Assembly (NCBI GenBank): GCA_016709875.1
Contig: JADJLZ010000006.1
Span: 310,001-374,000, forward strand
Origin: Planctomycetota bacterium
Lineage (GTDB): Bacteria > Planctomycetota > UBA1135 > GCA-002686595
DNA: 64,000 nucleotides
Reading direction: 5' to 3'
A program made the position numbers and the translations under genes. Shown here piece by piece: positions 37,732 through 46,779 of the stretch; position 1 is the first letter of the stretch, and each line of letters begins with the position of its first letter. The notes under the pieces were generated by a model. The model ran no database searches. It saw only the letters and a list, made by a program, of their open reading frames with translations, and had not been told where the DNA came from.

Positions 37732-38319
37732 CTAGGGGGCGGCGTCGAAGCGGATGTCGTCGAGCTTCCACTCCCGGCCGATGCGCATCTCCGTCACTTT
37801 CGCGGAATCCAGATCGGGCGGCATCGGGACCTGTCCGTAGAACAACTTCCCGTCCTGCGTACCGGTGTGCGTGCGGAAGTCGACTTCGTCGTCGGAGAGC
37901 TGCGTCTCGCCGCTCCAGGTCTCCCCGAAGTCCTCGCGCAGGAAGCTCAGGTGGACGCGTTTTCCCAGGGCCTCGACGACCATCTCGGCGCGCGCGCCGT
38001 GGACGCTCGCGGGGGCGCGGGGCTCGGCCTTGGCGACCGCCCAGCGCATCCCGATCTGCCCCCACAGCTGCTCGCGCAACTCGCGCCAGGCGAGCTGCGA
38101 GAGGTGGTTCTCGGCGCGGAAGCGCGTCGAGAAACAGCGGTACTCCCAGGCGGGCTCGTCGGAGCGCACCGCGAACTGGAAGGAGCGCAAGCACTGCTCC
38201 GGACTGCGAAAGCTCGAGCCGAGGATCTCGCCCGGCTTGGGCACGCTGGTGCAGGCGATCGGGAGCAGCGCCGCCAGGGCGGCCAGGAAAACACTACCCA
38301 CGCACCGCTGGAGCTCCAT
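37732..38319 (-). CDS. Hypothetical lipoprotein
   Basis: A 195-residue protein with a lipoprotein signal (LAALAALLPIACTS, Cys23). The mature part includes RSPEQCLRSFQFAVRSDEPAWEY, suggesting an NTF2/SnoaL-like a+b fold, but I do not recognise a family. It lies 16 bases upstream of ppdK on the same strand. A TAGAAT hexamer (38334-38329, minus strand) sits 9 bases before its ATG as a possible -10. Confidence 0.75.
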   Translation of the reverse strand: MELQRCVGSVFLAALAALLPIACTSVPKPGEILGSSFRSPEQCLRSFQFAVRSDEPAWEYRCFSTRFRAENHLSQLAWRELREQLWGQIGMRWAVAKAEPRAPASVHGARAEMVVEALGKRVHLSFLREDFGETWSGETQLSDDEVDFRTHTGTQDGKLFYGQVPMPPDLDSAKVTEMRIGREWKLDDIRFDAAP

Positions 38320-38493
38320 GGGGCGCGGATTCTACGGGCGGCGGAAGCCCGCGAGCCAGCCAAGGCCGGCCTGGAGCTTGGAATCGCGCCAGAAACCCGG
38401 AAGAACCATCCAACCACTTACGCTTTCGTTGCGTAGTCGCCCCGCCGCACCCGCGAGTGCTAGCATTCTGGACCACCCAACGGAGATCGACCC

Positions 38494-39801
38494 ATGCGAC
38501 CCACCCTTCCCAGCCGCTCAGGAGCGGCCATCCTGATCGGCGGACTCTGCTTCGCCTTCCTGCCCTCCTTCGCCACCCAGGCGCAGGGCGCGAGCACCGT
38601 CCCGGCGCAGACCCCCGTGGTCTCGTCCGCGAAGGGCCAGACGCCCCCGGTCAAGGCACCGCCTGTCAAGCAGGGCCCTGGCGGCGACGTGACCAAGAAG
38701 CCCGCCCCCGGCGGCGACCCGACACAGGATCCGCCGGATCCCAACTCCAAGGCGCGCATCACCTGGGAGTTCGGCACCGACACGCACAACTTCGGCAAGG
38801 TGATGCAGGGTGATGTGCTCAACAACACCTTCAGCATGAAGTCGAGCGGGGAAGAGGACCTGGTCATCAAGCAGGCCAAGCCGACCTGCGGCTGCACGGT
38901 CGCCCAAGTCGCCTGCGAGCAGGCCGACGGCACCATGGGGCCCTACACCTTCGGCAACCCGATCCCGCCCGGACGCAAGATCGAGATCCTCGCCACGCTG
39001 CACACGCAGAACAAGCGCGGCCACGCCTCGAGCCGGATCAACATGTTCACCAACGACCCGCGCGGCCAGGTCTCGATGGGCCTGGAGGCCGAAGTGGACC
39101 CGTTCTTCCAGGTCAACCCGAGCGTGATCAACTTCAACCAGGTCTCGTCGAAGGACCAGGTGCAGGACAAGGCCACGATCAGCACGACGCGCGGCGAGCG
39201 CATCAAGCTCACGGCCGTCACCGACAGCGTCCCGCCCGGCGTCAAGATCCAGCTCAACCCGCTCGACGCCGACGCGGAAGGCCGCGCCACGCGCTACGAG
39301 CTGGTCGCGATCGTCGGCCCGGGCTGCAGCGAAGGCCAGCTGGCCTACGCCGTCCCGATCCACAGCGACCTGCCGATCCCGGGCGCGGACAAGATGCCCA
39401 ACGGCCAGGCGCCCTGCTACGACACCAACGTGACGATCATGGCGCGCGTCACGGGCCTGATCTCCTACACGCCGCAGTTCATCTCGCTCGGCCTGATCAA
39501 GCCCGGCCAGGTCAAGGCGACCTCGATCCGCGTCACCAGCCACGACCCGGCCTTCAAGCTGGGCGAGCTCGAGTGCGAAGTCCGCGGCCGCGACGGCACG
39601 CCCTGGGAGTACTCGAAGAGCTTCCAGACCTTCTGCCGCCCGGTCGCCAACGAGAACGCGGTCGACATCGAGGTGCGCCTGAACGGCATGCCCGAGACGC
39701 TCAACGGCTCTTTCGCCGGCGAGCTCTTGATCAAGGTCAAGCACCCTGACAAGCCCGAGCTCAAGCTGCCGATCACCGGCGTCTGCCGCGGCGGCGGCTA
39801 G
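38494..39801 (+). CDS. Secreted DUF1573 domain protein
   Basis: A 435-residue exported protein. A signal peptide (AAILIGGLCFAFLPSFATQA) is followed by a Pro-rich linker (~30-75) and then a DUF1573 domain: WEFGTDTHNFGKVMQGDVLN and QAKPTCGCTVAQ, the family signature with its CxC pair. Further Ig-like beta repeats fill the rest (RVTSHDPAFKLGELECEV, GNGSFAGELLIKVKHPD-type strands). DUF1573 proteins are abundant in Planctomycetes and Bacteroidetes; their role is unknown. A TAGCAT at 38461-38466 and a GGAG 10 bases before the ATG are visible. Confidence 0.88.
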   Translation: MRPTLPSRSGAAILIGGLCFAFLPSFATQAQGASTVPAQTPVVSSAKGQTPPVKAPPVKQGPGGDVTKKPAPGGDPTQDPPDPNSKARITWEFGTDTHNFGKVMQGDVLNNTFSMKSSGEEDLVIKQAKPTCGCTVAQVACEQADGTMGPYTFGNPIPPGRKIEILATLHTQNKRGHASSRINMFTNDPRGQVSMGLEAEVDPFFQVNPSVINFNQVSSKDQVQDKATISTTRGERIKLTAVTDSVPPGVKIQLNPLDADAEGRATRYELVAIVGPGCSEGQLAYAVPIHSDLPIPGADKMPNGQAPCYDTNVTIMARVTGLISYTPQFISLGLIKPGQVKATSIRVTSHDPAFKLGELECEVRGRDGTPWEYSKSFQTFCRPVANENAVDIEVRLNGMPETLNGSFAGELLIKVKHPDKPELKLPITGVCRGGG

Positions 39802-39824
39802 TCCGAGCTCCGCGACCGGATTCA

Positions 39825-39866
39825 CGGCGCTCCGCGCGAACCTCGCGCGGGGCGCCGTCCTGTTTC
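39825..39866 (+). terminator. Strong hairpin terminator after the DUF1573 gene
   Basis: A 15-base stem (39825-39839 with 39843-39857, one G-T wobble) closes a three-base loop and is followed by TCCTGTTTC. Its position, 23 bases after the stop codon of the DUF1573 gene, fits an intrinsic terminator. Confidence 0.6.
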
Positions 39867-39923
39867 GTAGGCTACTGCACCCGCCTGCGCGGGTAGGACC
39901 CCACACATGGAGACACGACGAGC

Positions 39924-41591
39924 TTGAGCCGCACGCTGGGGGAGATGTTGATCGAGGCGCGCGTGATCTCGGACGCGCAGCTCAAGGAGGCGCTGACCTA
40001 CCAGCGCAACGGGTCGCTGCGCCTGGGCGAGGCGCTCCTGCGCCTGGGCTTCGTCGACGAGACCACGCTGACACGCACGCTGGCCAAGCAGCAAGGCCTG
40101 CCCTTCGTCGACCTGGAGAAGGGCCGCATCGCCGAGGCGGTGCTGGCACGCATCCCCTCCGAGTTCGCGCGCGAGCAGGTGCTGCTGCCCGTGATGGAGA
40201 AGGACGGCAAGCTGGTCGTCGCGGTCGACGACCCGCTCAAGCGCCTGGTCGCCGACCAGCTGCAGTTCATGATCGGAACCCCGGTGGTGTGCGCGCTCGC
40301 CTCGCCGGCCAGCCTGCAGCGCGCGATCGCACGCTATTACGGCGAGAAGACCGAGGAGAGCGTCGCGCGCTCGATGCAGTCAGCGCAGGGCGCGGACGAG
40401 GCCGACGCGCCGATCGTGCGCCTGGTGACGCGCACCTTCCACGAGGCGCTCACGCAGCGCGCGAGCGACATCCACATCGAGCCCGGCCACGGCCGCGTGC
40501 GCGTGCGCTTCCGCGTGGACGGCATGCTGCGCGACATCGCCGAGCACCCCGCGCACCTGCACGCGCCGCTGCTCTCGCGCCTCAAGATCATGGCCACGCT
40601 CGACATCGCCGAGAAGCGCAAGCCGCAGGACGGCCGCATCGGCATCAAGATCGACGGCCGCGACATCGACGTGCGCTGTTCGATCCTGCCCTCCAACCAC
40701 GGCGAGTCGATCGTGATGCGCCTGCTCGACCGCACGCGCTCGCTGATCTCGCTCAAGGAGCTCGGCTTCGAGGAGGAGGACCAGCGCTGGTTCAAGCGCC
40801 TGATCCAGCGTCCCAATGGCATCGTGCTCGTCACGGGCCCGACCGGCTCGGGCAAGACGACCACGCTCTACGCGGCGCTCTCCGAGCTCAACCGCCCGGA
40901 CGTCAAGATCATCACGGCCGAGGACCCGGTCGAATACCACCTGCGCGGCCTGAACCAGGTGCAGGTGAACCAGAAGATCGGGCTCTCCTTCGCGCGCATC
41001 CTGAAGGCCATGCTGCGCGCCGCGCCCAACATCATCCTGGTGGGCGAGATCCGCGACGCCGAGACGGCCGAGATGGCGATCCAGGCGGCGCTCACGGGCC
41101 ACCTCGTGTTCTCGACGCTGCACACCAACGATGCGCCCAGCGCGCTGACGCGCCTCTCGGACATCGGCGTCAAGCCCTTCCTCGTCTCGGCCTCGGTGCA
41201 GGCGGTGATCGCGCAGCGACTCGTGCGGCGACTGTGTGCGGAATGCGCCGAGAGCTACACGCCCTCCGAGCTCGAGCTCACGGCGCTGGGCCTGGATCCG
41301 CGCTCCTTCGAGGGCGCGAAATTCAAGCGCGCGCGCGGCTGCCGCGCCTGCGAGAACTCCGGCTACCGCGGCCGCGTCGCGCTCTTCGAGCACCTCGAGA
41401 TGGACCAGAGCCTGCGCGAACTGTGCTTCCGCGGCGCGAGCCTGGAGGATCTGCGCCAGAACGCGCTCGCGAGCGGCGCGCTCTCGGGCCTGGTCGAGGA
41501 CGGCGCGCGCAAGGTCGTGCGCGGCCAGACGAGCATCCAGGAAGTGATGCGCGTCACGCGCCTCCTGGCCGAGTCCGCGATCGAGCTCTGA
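39924..41591 (+). CDS. GspE/PilB-family secretion or pilus ATPase
   Basis: A 555-residue type II secretion/type IV pilus assembly ATPase. It has an MshEN/GspE N-terminal domain (1-~150, LGEMLIEARVISDAQLKEAL). Then come SDIHIEPGHGRVRVRFRVDG, Walker A GPTGSGKTTT, the Asp box ITAEDPVEYHL, Walker B ILVGEIRD and the His box GHLVFSTLHTND. The zinc site uses CAEC and CRAC around residue 440-475. The start is a TTG with GGAG 11 bases upstream. It stands apart from the pilT-pilB-pilC cluster at 46.8 kb, so it is probably the motor of a different machine, for example a type II secretion system. Confidence 0.9.
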   Translation: MSRTLGEMLIEARVISDAQLKEALTYQRNGSLRLGEALLRLGFVDETTLTRTLAKQQGLPFVDLEKGRIAEAVLARIPSEFAREQVLLPVMEKDGKLVVAVDDPLKRLVADQLQFMIGTPVVCALASPASLQRAIARYYGEKTEESVARSMQSAQGADEADAPIVRLVTRTFHEALTQRASDIHIEPGHGRVRVRFRVDGMLRDIAEHPAHLHAPLLSRLKIMATLDIAEKRKPQDGRIGIKIDGRDIDVRCSILPSNHGESIVMRLLDRTRSLISLKELGFEEEDQRWFKRLIQRPNGIVLVTGPTGSGKTTTLYAALSELNRPDVKIITAEDPVEYHLRGLNQVQVNQKIGLSFARILKAMLRAAPNIILVGEIRDAETAEMAIQAALTGHLVFSTLHTNDAPSALTRLSDIGVKPFLVSASVQAVIAQRLVRRLCAECAESYTPSELELTALGLDPRSFEGAKFKRARGCRACENSGYRGRVALFEHLEMDQSLRELCFRGASLEDLRQNALASGALSGLVEDGARKVVRGQTSIQEVMRVTRLLAESAIEL

Positions 41592-41618
41592 CCGCGGACC
41601 CGGGCGGGGAGAGTTGCC

Positions 41619-43289
41619 CTAGAAGCGCACGCCGCCGACCGGCGCCGTCGCGGCGAAGCGCACGCCCGGCGTCGAGTCGAACACGATCCACTGCGCGAAG
41701 AGCGGCACGCCCACGAGCAGCGGGTCGGGCGCGATCGCGATCGAGGTCGAGCCGTAGCCGCCCGAGTCGCCGTTGCCCGCGAGTGCGGGCACGCGCACGA
41801 GCGAGTGCGTCTGTGCGAGATCGACGTACAGGTCCGTGCCGAAGAAGGGCGTGCCGTTCACGATCGAGCCATTGCCGACGACGAGCGCCGCGATGCGACC
41901 GGCGCGCGCGTGGTCGAGTGCGAACGTGAGGCGCGCGTTGCCCGCGTAGGCCGGCTCGAGCGCGAGCATGCTCGGCACGACTCCCGCGACGCCGCTCGTG
42001 CCCTGGCCGAAAGACTGCAGCACGAGCGGCGAACCCGAGAAGAGTGCGGGGTGCTCGAAGGGCCCGCTCGCCTGCGCCACGCGCGGATCCGTGAGCGGAC
42101 GGCGCAGGAAGGCGGCCAGGTTCGCCTTCTGCATCGCCGTCAGGTTCAGCGGATGGATCGCAGGATCCTTGTTGGGCGCGTTGAAGTCGCCGCCGCGGTC
42201 GTAGAACTCGATCACGTCCTCGAGCGTCGCCATGCGGCCGTTGTGGAAGTAGGGCGCGCGCAGTTCGACGTTGCGCAAGCCGGGGACCTTCATGCGTCCG
42301 TGGTCACCGGGGTTGCCGGTGACGGCGAAGCGGCCTTCGTCCTCGGCCGGCGGGCGCACGCCGGTGTAGCGGAAGCTGTGGTCGGTGAAAAGGTTCCCGA
42401 CGTGGCACACGACGCACTGGCCCGGACCGGTGAAGACCGCCTGTCCGGCGAGCTCCTGCGGCGTGAGCGCGTTCTGTTGCCCGCCGAAGAAGGCGTCGAT
42501 CGGCGTCTGCCCGGTCCAGAGCGTGCGCTCGTAGGTCGCGATCGCCTCGGCGATGCGCACGGGCGTCACACCCGCCGTGCCGAAGGCCTCCTGGAACAGC
42601 GCAGGGTAGTCGCGTCCGTTGATCCAGCTCGCGAGCGCCGCGGGGATCGAGGGCGAGAGGCGCAGCGGCAGGCTGCTCGCGATCTGTGCCGCGACCTGAT
42701 TCCAGTCGCGGTGCTGGTGCGCCATCTCGACGCTGTTGACCGGCGGGCCGAGCACCTGGCTCTCGAGCGACGCGCCAGCCTGCAGGATCACGTTGTTCGA
42801 GATCGGATCGACGAACTGCGGCTGGGCACGCCCATCCCAGAACTGCTGCGGGACGTAGGCTGCGTTGAGCACGCTCGGCGCGCGGCGCGTGCCGACCTGC
42901 GGCTGCAGGCGGAACTGCGGGTCGAGCAAATAGTTGCCCGCGGCGTCGAGGCGACTGATGCCGGGCGAGCCGAGGATGTCATCGCTCGTGCCGAGCTGGC
43001 CGTCGGGGCCGGCGTTGGCGCTGGCGGGGTTGGCCGCGTGCGTGCGCGGATCGGAGCCGCCCTGCGACACCACGTGGCAAGTACCGCAGGCCATCGAACG
43101 GTTCGAGGAGAGCTGCTCATCCCAGAAGAGCACCTTGCCAAGGTTCGTCTTCGCGAGCGTGACCGGGTTGCCCGGCGGAGAGGGAGGCTGGATGAGCGGG
43201 GGAGGCGGAGGCGGCGGACCTTGCGCGAGCAGCACGCCGCCGGCGGAGGCGAGGACAAGGAGAGGGAGGATCAGTCGCTTCGAATGCAT
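41619..43289 (-). CDS. Di-haem cytochrome c peroxidase (MauG/CcpA family) with extra C-terminal domain
   Basis: A 556-residue exported protein. A signal peptide and Pro-rich linker precede two c-type haem sites, C68-x2-C71-H72 (ACGTCHVV) and C292-x2-C295-H296 (CVVCHVG). Family sequences such as LGKVLFWDEQLSSNRSMAC, QFWDGRAQPQFVDP and VPGLRNVELRAPYFHNGRM are clear. The peroxidase part ends near residue 425. A further ~130-residue beta-rich domain follows (VGNGSIVNGTPFFGTDLYVD), of the kind attached to other planctomycete secreted proteins. Such enzymes reduce H2O2 or oxidise protein/quinone substrates in the periplasm. Confidence 0.9.
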   Translation of the reverse strand: MHSKRLILPLLVLASAGGVLLAQGPPPPPPPLIQPPSPPGNPVTLAKTNLGKVLFWDEQLSSNRSMACGTCHVVSQGGSDPRTHAANPASANAGPDGQLGTSDDILGSPGISRLDAAGNYLLDPQFRLQPQVGTRRAPSVLNAAYVPQQFWDGRAQPQFVDPISNNVILQAGASLESQVLGPPVNSVEMAHQHRDWNQVAAQIASSLPLRLSPSIPAALASWINGRDYPALFQEAFGTAGVTPVRIAEAIATYERTLWTGQTPIDAFFGGQQNALTPQELAGQAVFTGPGQCVVCHVGNLFTDHSFRYTGVRPPAEDEGRFAVTGNPGDHGRMKVPGLRNVELRAPYFHNGRMATLEDVIEFYDRGGDFNAPNKDPAIHPLNLTAMQKANLAAFLRRPLTDPRVAQASGPFEHPALFSGSPLVLQSFGQGTSGVAGVVPSMLALEPAYAGNARLTFALDHARAGRIAALVVGNGSIVNGTPFFGTDLYVDLAQTHSLVRVPALAGNGDSGGYGSTSIAIAPDPLLVGVPLFAQWIVFDSTPGVRFAATAPVGGVRF

Positions 43290-43466
43290 GAGGGAGTGGC
43301 CTTTCCGCGCGCGGCTGCCAGAGGCCGCGCGACGAGAACAATGCCGGAGCGATCTTGCGCCCTTCTGAAGTACGAAAAGAAATGCTGCGGCTTGGAAAGG
43401 TGCGCGCCATGGGGGATTCTTGGCTGTCGCGCTGCGGCGAAGTTCGCACGCGCGCGGACACCCCTC

Positions 43467-44141
43467 ATGGCCTTTCGAATCCTGCTGGTCGAAGACGACG
43501 AGAAGCTCGGCTCCCAAGTGGTCGAGCAGTTGCGCGAGGCCGGCCACGAGGCCGCCTGGCTGCGCGACGGCGCGAGTGCCTTGCGCATCGAGCCGCGCGA
43601 TTACGGCCTGCTCGTGCTCGACCTGATGCTGCCCGGCGCGCACGGCCTCGACGTGCTCAAACACTGGCGCTCGCGCAGCGACTCGCCCGTGCTCGTGCTC
43701 TCGGCGAAGACCGACACCACGATCAAGGTGCGCGCGCTCGAGCTGGGCGCGGACGACTACCTCACGAAGCCCTTCTGGCCCGAGGAGCTGATCGCGCGCG
43801 TCTCGGCGCGTCTGCGGCGTCCGGCGCTGGCGCGCGAGGGCGTGCTCGAGAGCGGCACGATCCGCGTGGATCTCAACGCGCGCCGCGCCTTCGTCGAGGA
43901 GCGCGAGATCGAGCTCACGCGCGTCGAGTTCGAACTGCTGGCCTCCTTCGCGCGCCGGCCCGGCGCCGCGATCGCGCGCTCGTGGCTGGTCGAGCACGTG
44001 CTCGACCCCGAGCGCGAGGGCGGCGAGCGCACGCTCGACGTGCACGTTTCGCGCCTGCGCAAGAAGCTCGGCAGCGCCGGCGCGCGCATCGAAACCGTCT
44101 GGGGCGTCGGCTACCGCCTGGGAGAGGGGAGTCCCGCGTGA
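43467..44141 (+). CDS. OmpR-family response regulator
   Basis: A 224-residue two-component regulator. Receiver: acidic pair Asp10/Asp11, phospho-acceptor Asp52 (LLVLDLMLPG) and Lys101 (DDYLTKPF). C-terminal winged helix: LTRVEFELLASFARRPG and TLDVHVSRLRKKLG with GVGYRLGEG. The stop overlaps the GTG of the histidine kinase (GTGA), making a coupled pair. It is divergent from the peroxidase gene 177 bases away, so it may control it, which is only a positional inference. Confidence 0.93.
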   Translation: MAFRILLVEDDEKLGSQVVEQLREAGHEAAWLRDGASALRIEPRDYGLLVLDLMLPGAHGLDVLKHWRSRSDSPVLVLSAKTDTTIKVRALELGADDYLTKPFWPEELIARVSARLRRPALAREGVLESGTIRVDLNARRAFVEEREIELTRVEFELLASFARRPGAAIARSWLVEHVLDPEREGGERTLDVHVSRLRKKLGSAGARIETVWGVGYRLGEGSPA

Positions 44142-45691
44142 GACTGCGCACACGCCTCGCGCTGACGCTCGCGCTGACCGCCGTGCCGCTCTCGCTCGGC
44201 CTGGTGGCGCTGCACCAGGGCGTCGAGGCCGCCGCGACCGAGCGTTCGCTGGCCGAGTTCGCGCGCAACCGCATGGAGGGCGGCGGGCGTGAACTGTGCG
44301 AGGCCGATCCCGCGCAGTTCCAGGAGCCGCCGCAGTGGATGCGCGAGGGCCGCGGCCGCAATGGCGAGAGCGCCGGCCCCGCGCGCGCGCCGCGACCCGA
44401 GGATCCGCCCGAGAGTGCGCGGCCGCCGCCGCGTCCCGAGGACGGATCGCCCGATTCCGGCCGGCTCTCGCGCGTGGAACTCGCGCGGCTGCGGCGCGGC
44501 CAGTTCGGCTTCTCGCGCAGCGACGTGCGCTTCGAGCTCTTCGCCTACAAGCCCGACTTCCAGTCCGACAACCCGCGCGCGCCGGCCTTCCCGACCGAAC
44601 TCGAGAGCGGCCTCTCGGGCAACGAGCCCTTCGCCGGCCGCAGCTTCGACGACGGCGTGCAGCACGGCACGCTGGTCGGCGTGCGCATGCCCTGGAACGA
44701 GGGCCCGGCGGCGCTCGTGCTGCTGAAGCGCATCGAGTCCGGCCCGCCCGAGCAGGTCTGGACGCTCTACGGCGGCGCGCTCGCGCTCTCGCTCTCGATC
44801 CTGGCCGTCGCGCTGCTCACGATGGGACCGATCGTGCGCCGCGTGCGCTCGCTCACGGGCTCCGTGCGGCGCTCGGCCGAGAGCGGCTACGAGGCGCCCG
44901 TCGCCGACACGGGCTCGGACGAGATCGCCGAGCTCGCGCAGGCCTTCAACTCCGCCGGCTCCACCGTGCGCGAGAAGCTCTCGACCATCGAGCGGCGCGA
45001 GAAGACGCTGCGCGCCTTCGTCGAGAACACCACGCACGACGTGATGCTCCCGCTGACCGTGCTGCAGGGCCACCTCTCGAGCTTCGACAAGCGCCTGGAG
45101 AAGAACGAGCCCATCGCGCGCGACCGCGTGCGCGAGTCGCTCGAGGAGGCCTACTACCTCGGCGCGCTGGTGCACAACCTCGCGGCCGCGGCCAAGCTCG
45201 AGGCCGGCGAGCCGGGCTTCGTGCGCCACCCCTTCAGCCTGAACCAGCTCGTCGCGCGCGTGATGGGCCGCCACGAGCCGATCGCGCGCGCCAAGGAGAT
45301 CGAACTCGTGCACGCCGTGCCCGAGGCCGAGCTCTTCACCTCGGGCGACGTGACGCTCTTCGAGCAGGCGCTCTCGAACGTCGTGCACAACGCGCTGCGC
45401 TACAACAAAGCCGGCGGCCACGCGGCCGTGCTGCTCGAGGAGCAGGGCGAGGAGTTCGTGCTGCGCGTGGTGGACGACGGACCGGGTGCGAGCGACGAGG
45501 AGCTGGCGCGCTTGACCGAGCGCTCGTTCCGGAGCGAGGAAGCGCGCTCGCGCCATCCGAACGGGTTGGGGCTGGGCTTGTCGATCGCCAAGGACGTCAG
45601 CGACCGGCACGGCTTCGCGTTCACGCTCAAGAAGAGCGAGCACGGCGGGCTGGAGGTCGAGTTCCGCGGGAAGAAGCTGGTGCGGACGTGA
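44138..45691 (+). CDS. Sensor histidine kinase
   Basis: A 517-residue membrane kinase. First span at ~5-27, an extracytoplasmic domain to ~205 with a Pro-rich stretch (PRPEDPPESARPPPRPEDGS), second span at ~208-230, HAMP, then the H-box with His300 (ENTTHDVMLPLTVLQGHL). The residue after His is Asp, where Glu is usual. N-box NVVHNALRYN, G1 DDGPGASDEE and G2 GLGLGLSIAKD complete the ATP site. The GTG start overlaps the regulator's stop. The partner is the OmpR-type regulator just upstream. Confidence 0.92.
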   Translation: MRLRTRLALTLALTAVPLSLGLVALHQGVEAAATERSLAEFARNRMEGGGRELCEADPAQFQEPPQWMREGRGRNGESAGPARAPRPEDPPESARPPPRPEDGSPDSGRLSRVELARLRRGQFGFSRSDVRFELFAYKPDFQSDNPRAPAFPTELESGLSGNEPFAGRSFDDGVQHGTLVGVRMPWNEGPAALVLLKRIESGPPEQVWTLYGGALALSLSILAVALLTMGPIVRRVRSLTGSVRRSAESGYEAPVADTGSDEIAELAQAFNSAGSTVREKLSTIERREKTLRAFVENTTHDVMLPLTVLQGHLSSFDKRLEKNEPIARDRVRESLEEAYYLGALVHNLAAAAKLEAGEPGFVRHPFSLNQLVARVMGRHEPIARAKEIELVHAVPEAELFTSGDVTLFEQALSNVVHNALRYNKAGGHAAVLLEEQGEEFVLRVVDDGPGASDEELARLTERSFRSEEARSRHPNGLGLGLSIAKDVSDRHGFAFTLKKSEHGGLEVEFRGKKLVRT

Positions 45692-46083
45692 AGCGCCACA
45701 CTCAGTCGACGATCCCGAAGGACCTGCGGCTCGTGGCCTGGATCCAGCTCCTCTGCGGGCTGTGCTCGGTCGTCACGGTCGCGTTCCAGGCGGCCCACAA
45801 TCGCTACTTCCTCGACTTCAGCGTTCTCGGTGTCCCGATCTACTTCGGGCTGATGTCGAAGAGCAACGCTTGGCGCACCTGCACGATCGTGATGCTGCAG
45901 CTGGAACTGGTCCTGCTTCCGTGCGTCTTCCTCGTGGGACTGGCAGGGATTCCGACGGGACACGTCTCGGCCCCCGTGCTGGCGCTGCCGATCTTCCTGC
46001 TCGTCCTCTGGCAATACCGCGTCCTGATGCGCGCGGAGATCCGCGCGCTTTTCCAGCATCCGGCGGATGCACAGGGGATCTGA
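45688..46083 (+). CDS. Small polytopic membrane protein
   Basis: A 131-residue protein with three to four hydrophobic segments (VAWIQLLCGLCSVVTVAF, LDFSVLGVPIYFGLM, LVLLPCVFLVGLAGI, LALPIFLLVLWQY). Its family is not recognised. The GTG start overlaps the kinase stop (GTGA), so it is the third gene of the two-component operon and may be a modulator of the kinase. Confidence 0.7.
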   Translation: MKRHTQSTIPKDLRLVAWIQLLCGLCSVVTVAFQAAHNRYFLDFSVLGVPIYFGLMSKSNAWRTCTIVMLQLELVLLPCVFLVGLAGIPTGHVSAPVLALPIFLLVLWQYRVLMRAEIRALFQHPADAQGI

Positions 46084-46102
46084 AACGGCCTCGAGGGTGC
46101 TC

Positions 46103-46666
46103 TCAGGCGCCCGTGTGCAACTGCCAGGCGAAGCAGCCCGCCGTGAGCAGCGCGTAGAGCAGCCCGTCGAACATGAACTTGAGCGTCGAGCCCCAGGGCT
46201 TGCCCATCCAGATCGCATCGCTCGGACCGGCCCAGGCGAAGGCCAGCCAGGAGACCGTCCCGACCAGGCGGAAGACGTCCATGTACGTGCGCGAGGGCGG
46301 CAGCGTGAAGTGCGCCACGTAGCCCGACACCAGCGCCACCACGAAGCAGTACACGAACCACTTGCCGAGGAAGCCGCCCATCTGGATCGGTCCGCTGGGG
46401 CGCAGCACGAGCAGCCCGACGGGGCCCTCGACGAATTTCTGGACGGCCTCGGGGCTCTGTTTTCCGCCGTCCTTGCAGTAGGGGATCATGTACTGGCCGG
46501 GCCCGGGTCCCGACTTGCGGATCGCGGCGCGCACCTCGTCCTCGTTGGCGAGCGCCTTGTAGTCGGGGGTGTGCCACTTGAAGGCCGTGTGGATCAGCGA
46601 CGAGAGGATGAAGACGGCGACCGCCGAGTAGAGCGCGGGCAGGAGCAGCTGGGACCAGTCGATCAT
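46103..46666 (-). CDS. Conserved membrane protein of unknown function
   Basis: A 187-residue protein with four predicted spans: an N-terminal one (LLLPALYSAVAVFILSSLIH) followed by a soluble section (GPGQYMIPYCKDGGKQSPEA), then three more spans (FVYCFVVALVSGYVAHF, VGTVSWLAFAWAG, LYALLTAGCFAWQL). Similar proteins occur in proteobacteria as hypothetical membrane proteins, from memory. GGAGG lies 7 bases before the ATG. It converges with the two-component operon. Confidence 0.75.
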   Translation of the reverse strand: MIDWSQLLLPALYSAVAVFILSSLIHTAFKWHTPDYKALANEDEVRAAIRKSGPGPGQYMIPYCKDGGKQSPEAVQKFVEGPVGLLVLRPSGPIQMGGFLGKWFVYCFVVALVSGYVAHFTLPPSRTYMDVFRLVGTVSWLAFAWAGPSDAIWMGKPWGSTLKFMFDGLLYALLTAGCFAWQLHTGA

Positions 46667-46779
46667 GGTTTCCTCCGGGGGGTAGGCGACTAGAAGGCGG
46701 AAGTACGCGCCAGGGGCGTCCGCGGGTCAAGCTGCTCTCGCTGCCCGCCCCGATTGCCTATCATCTGGCCCCCCCCCGC

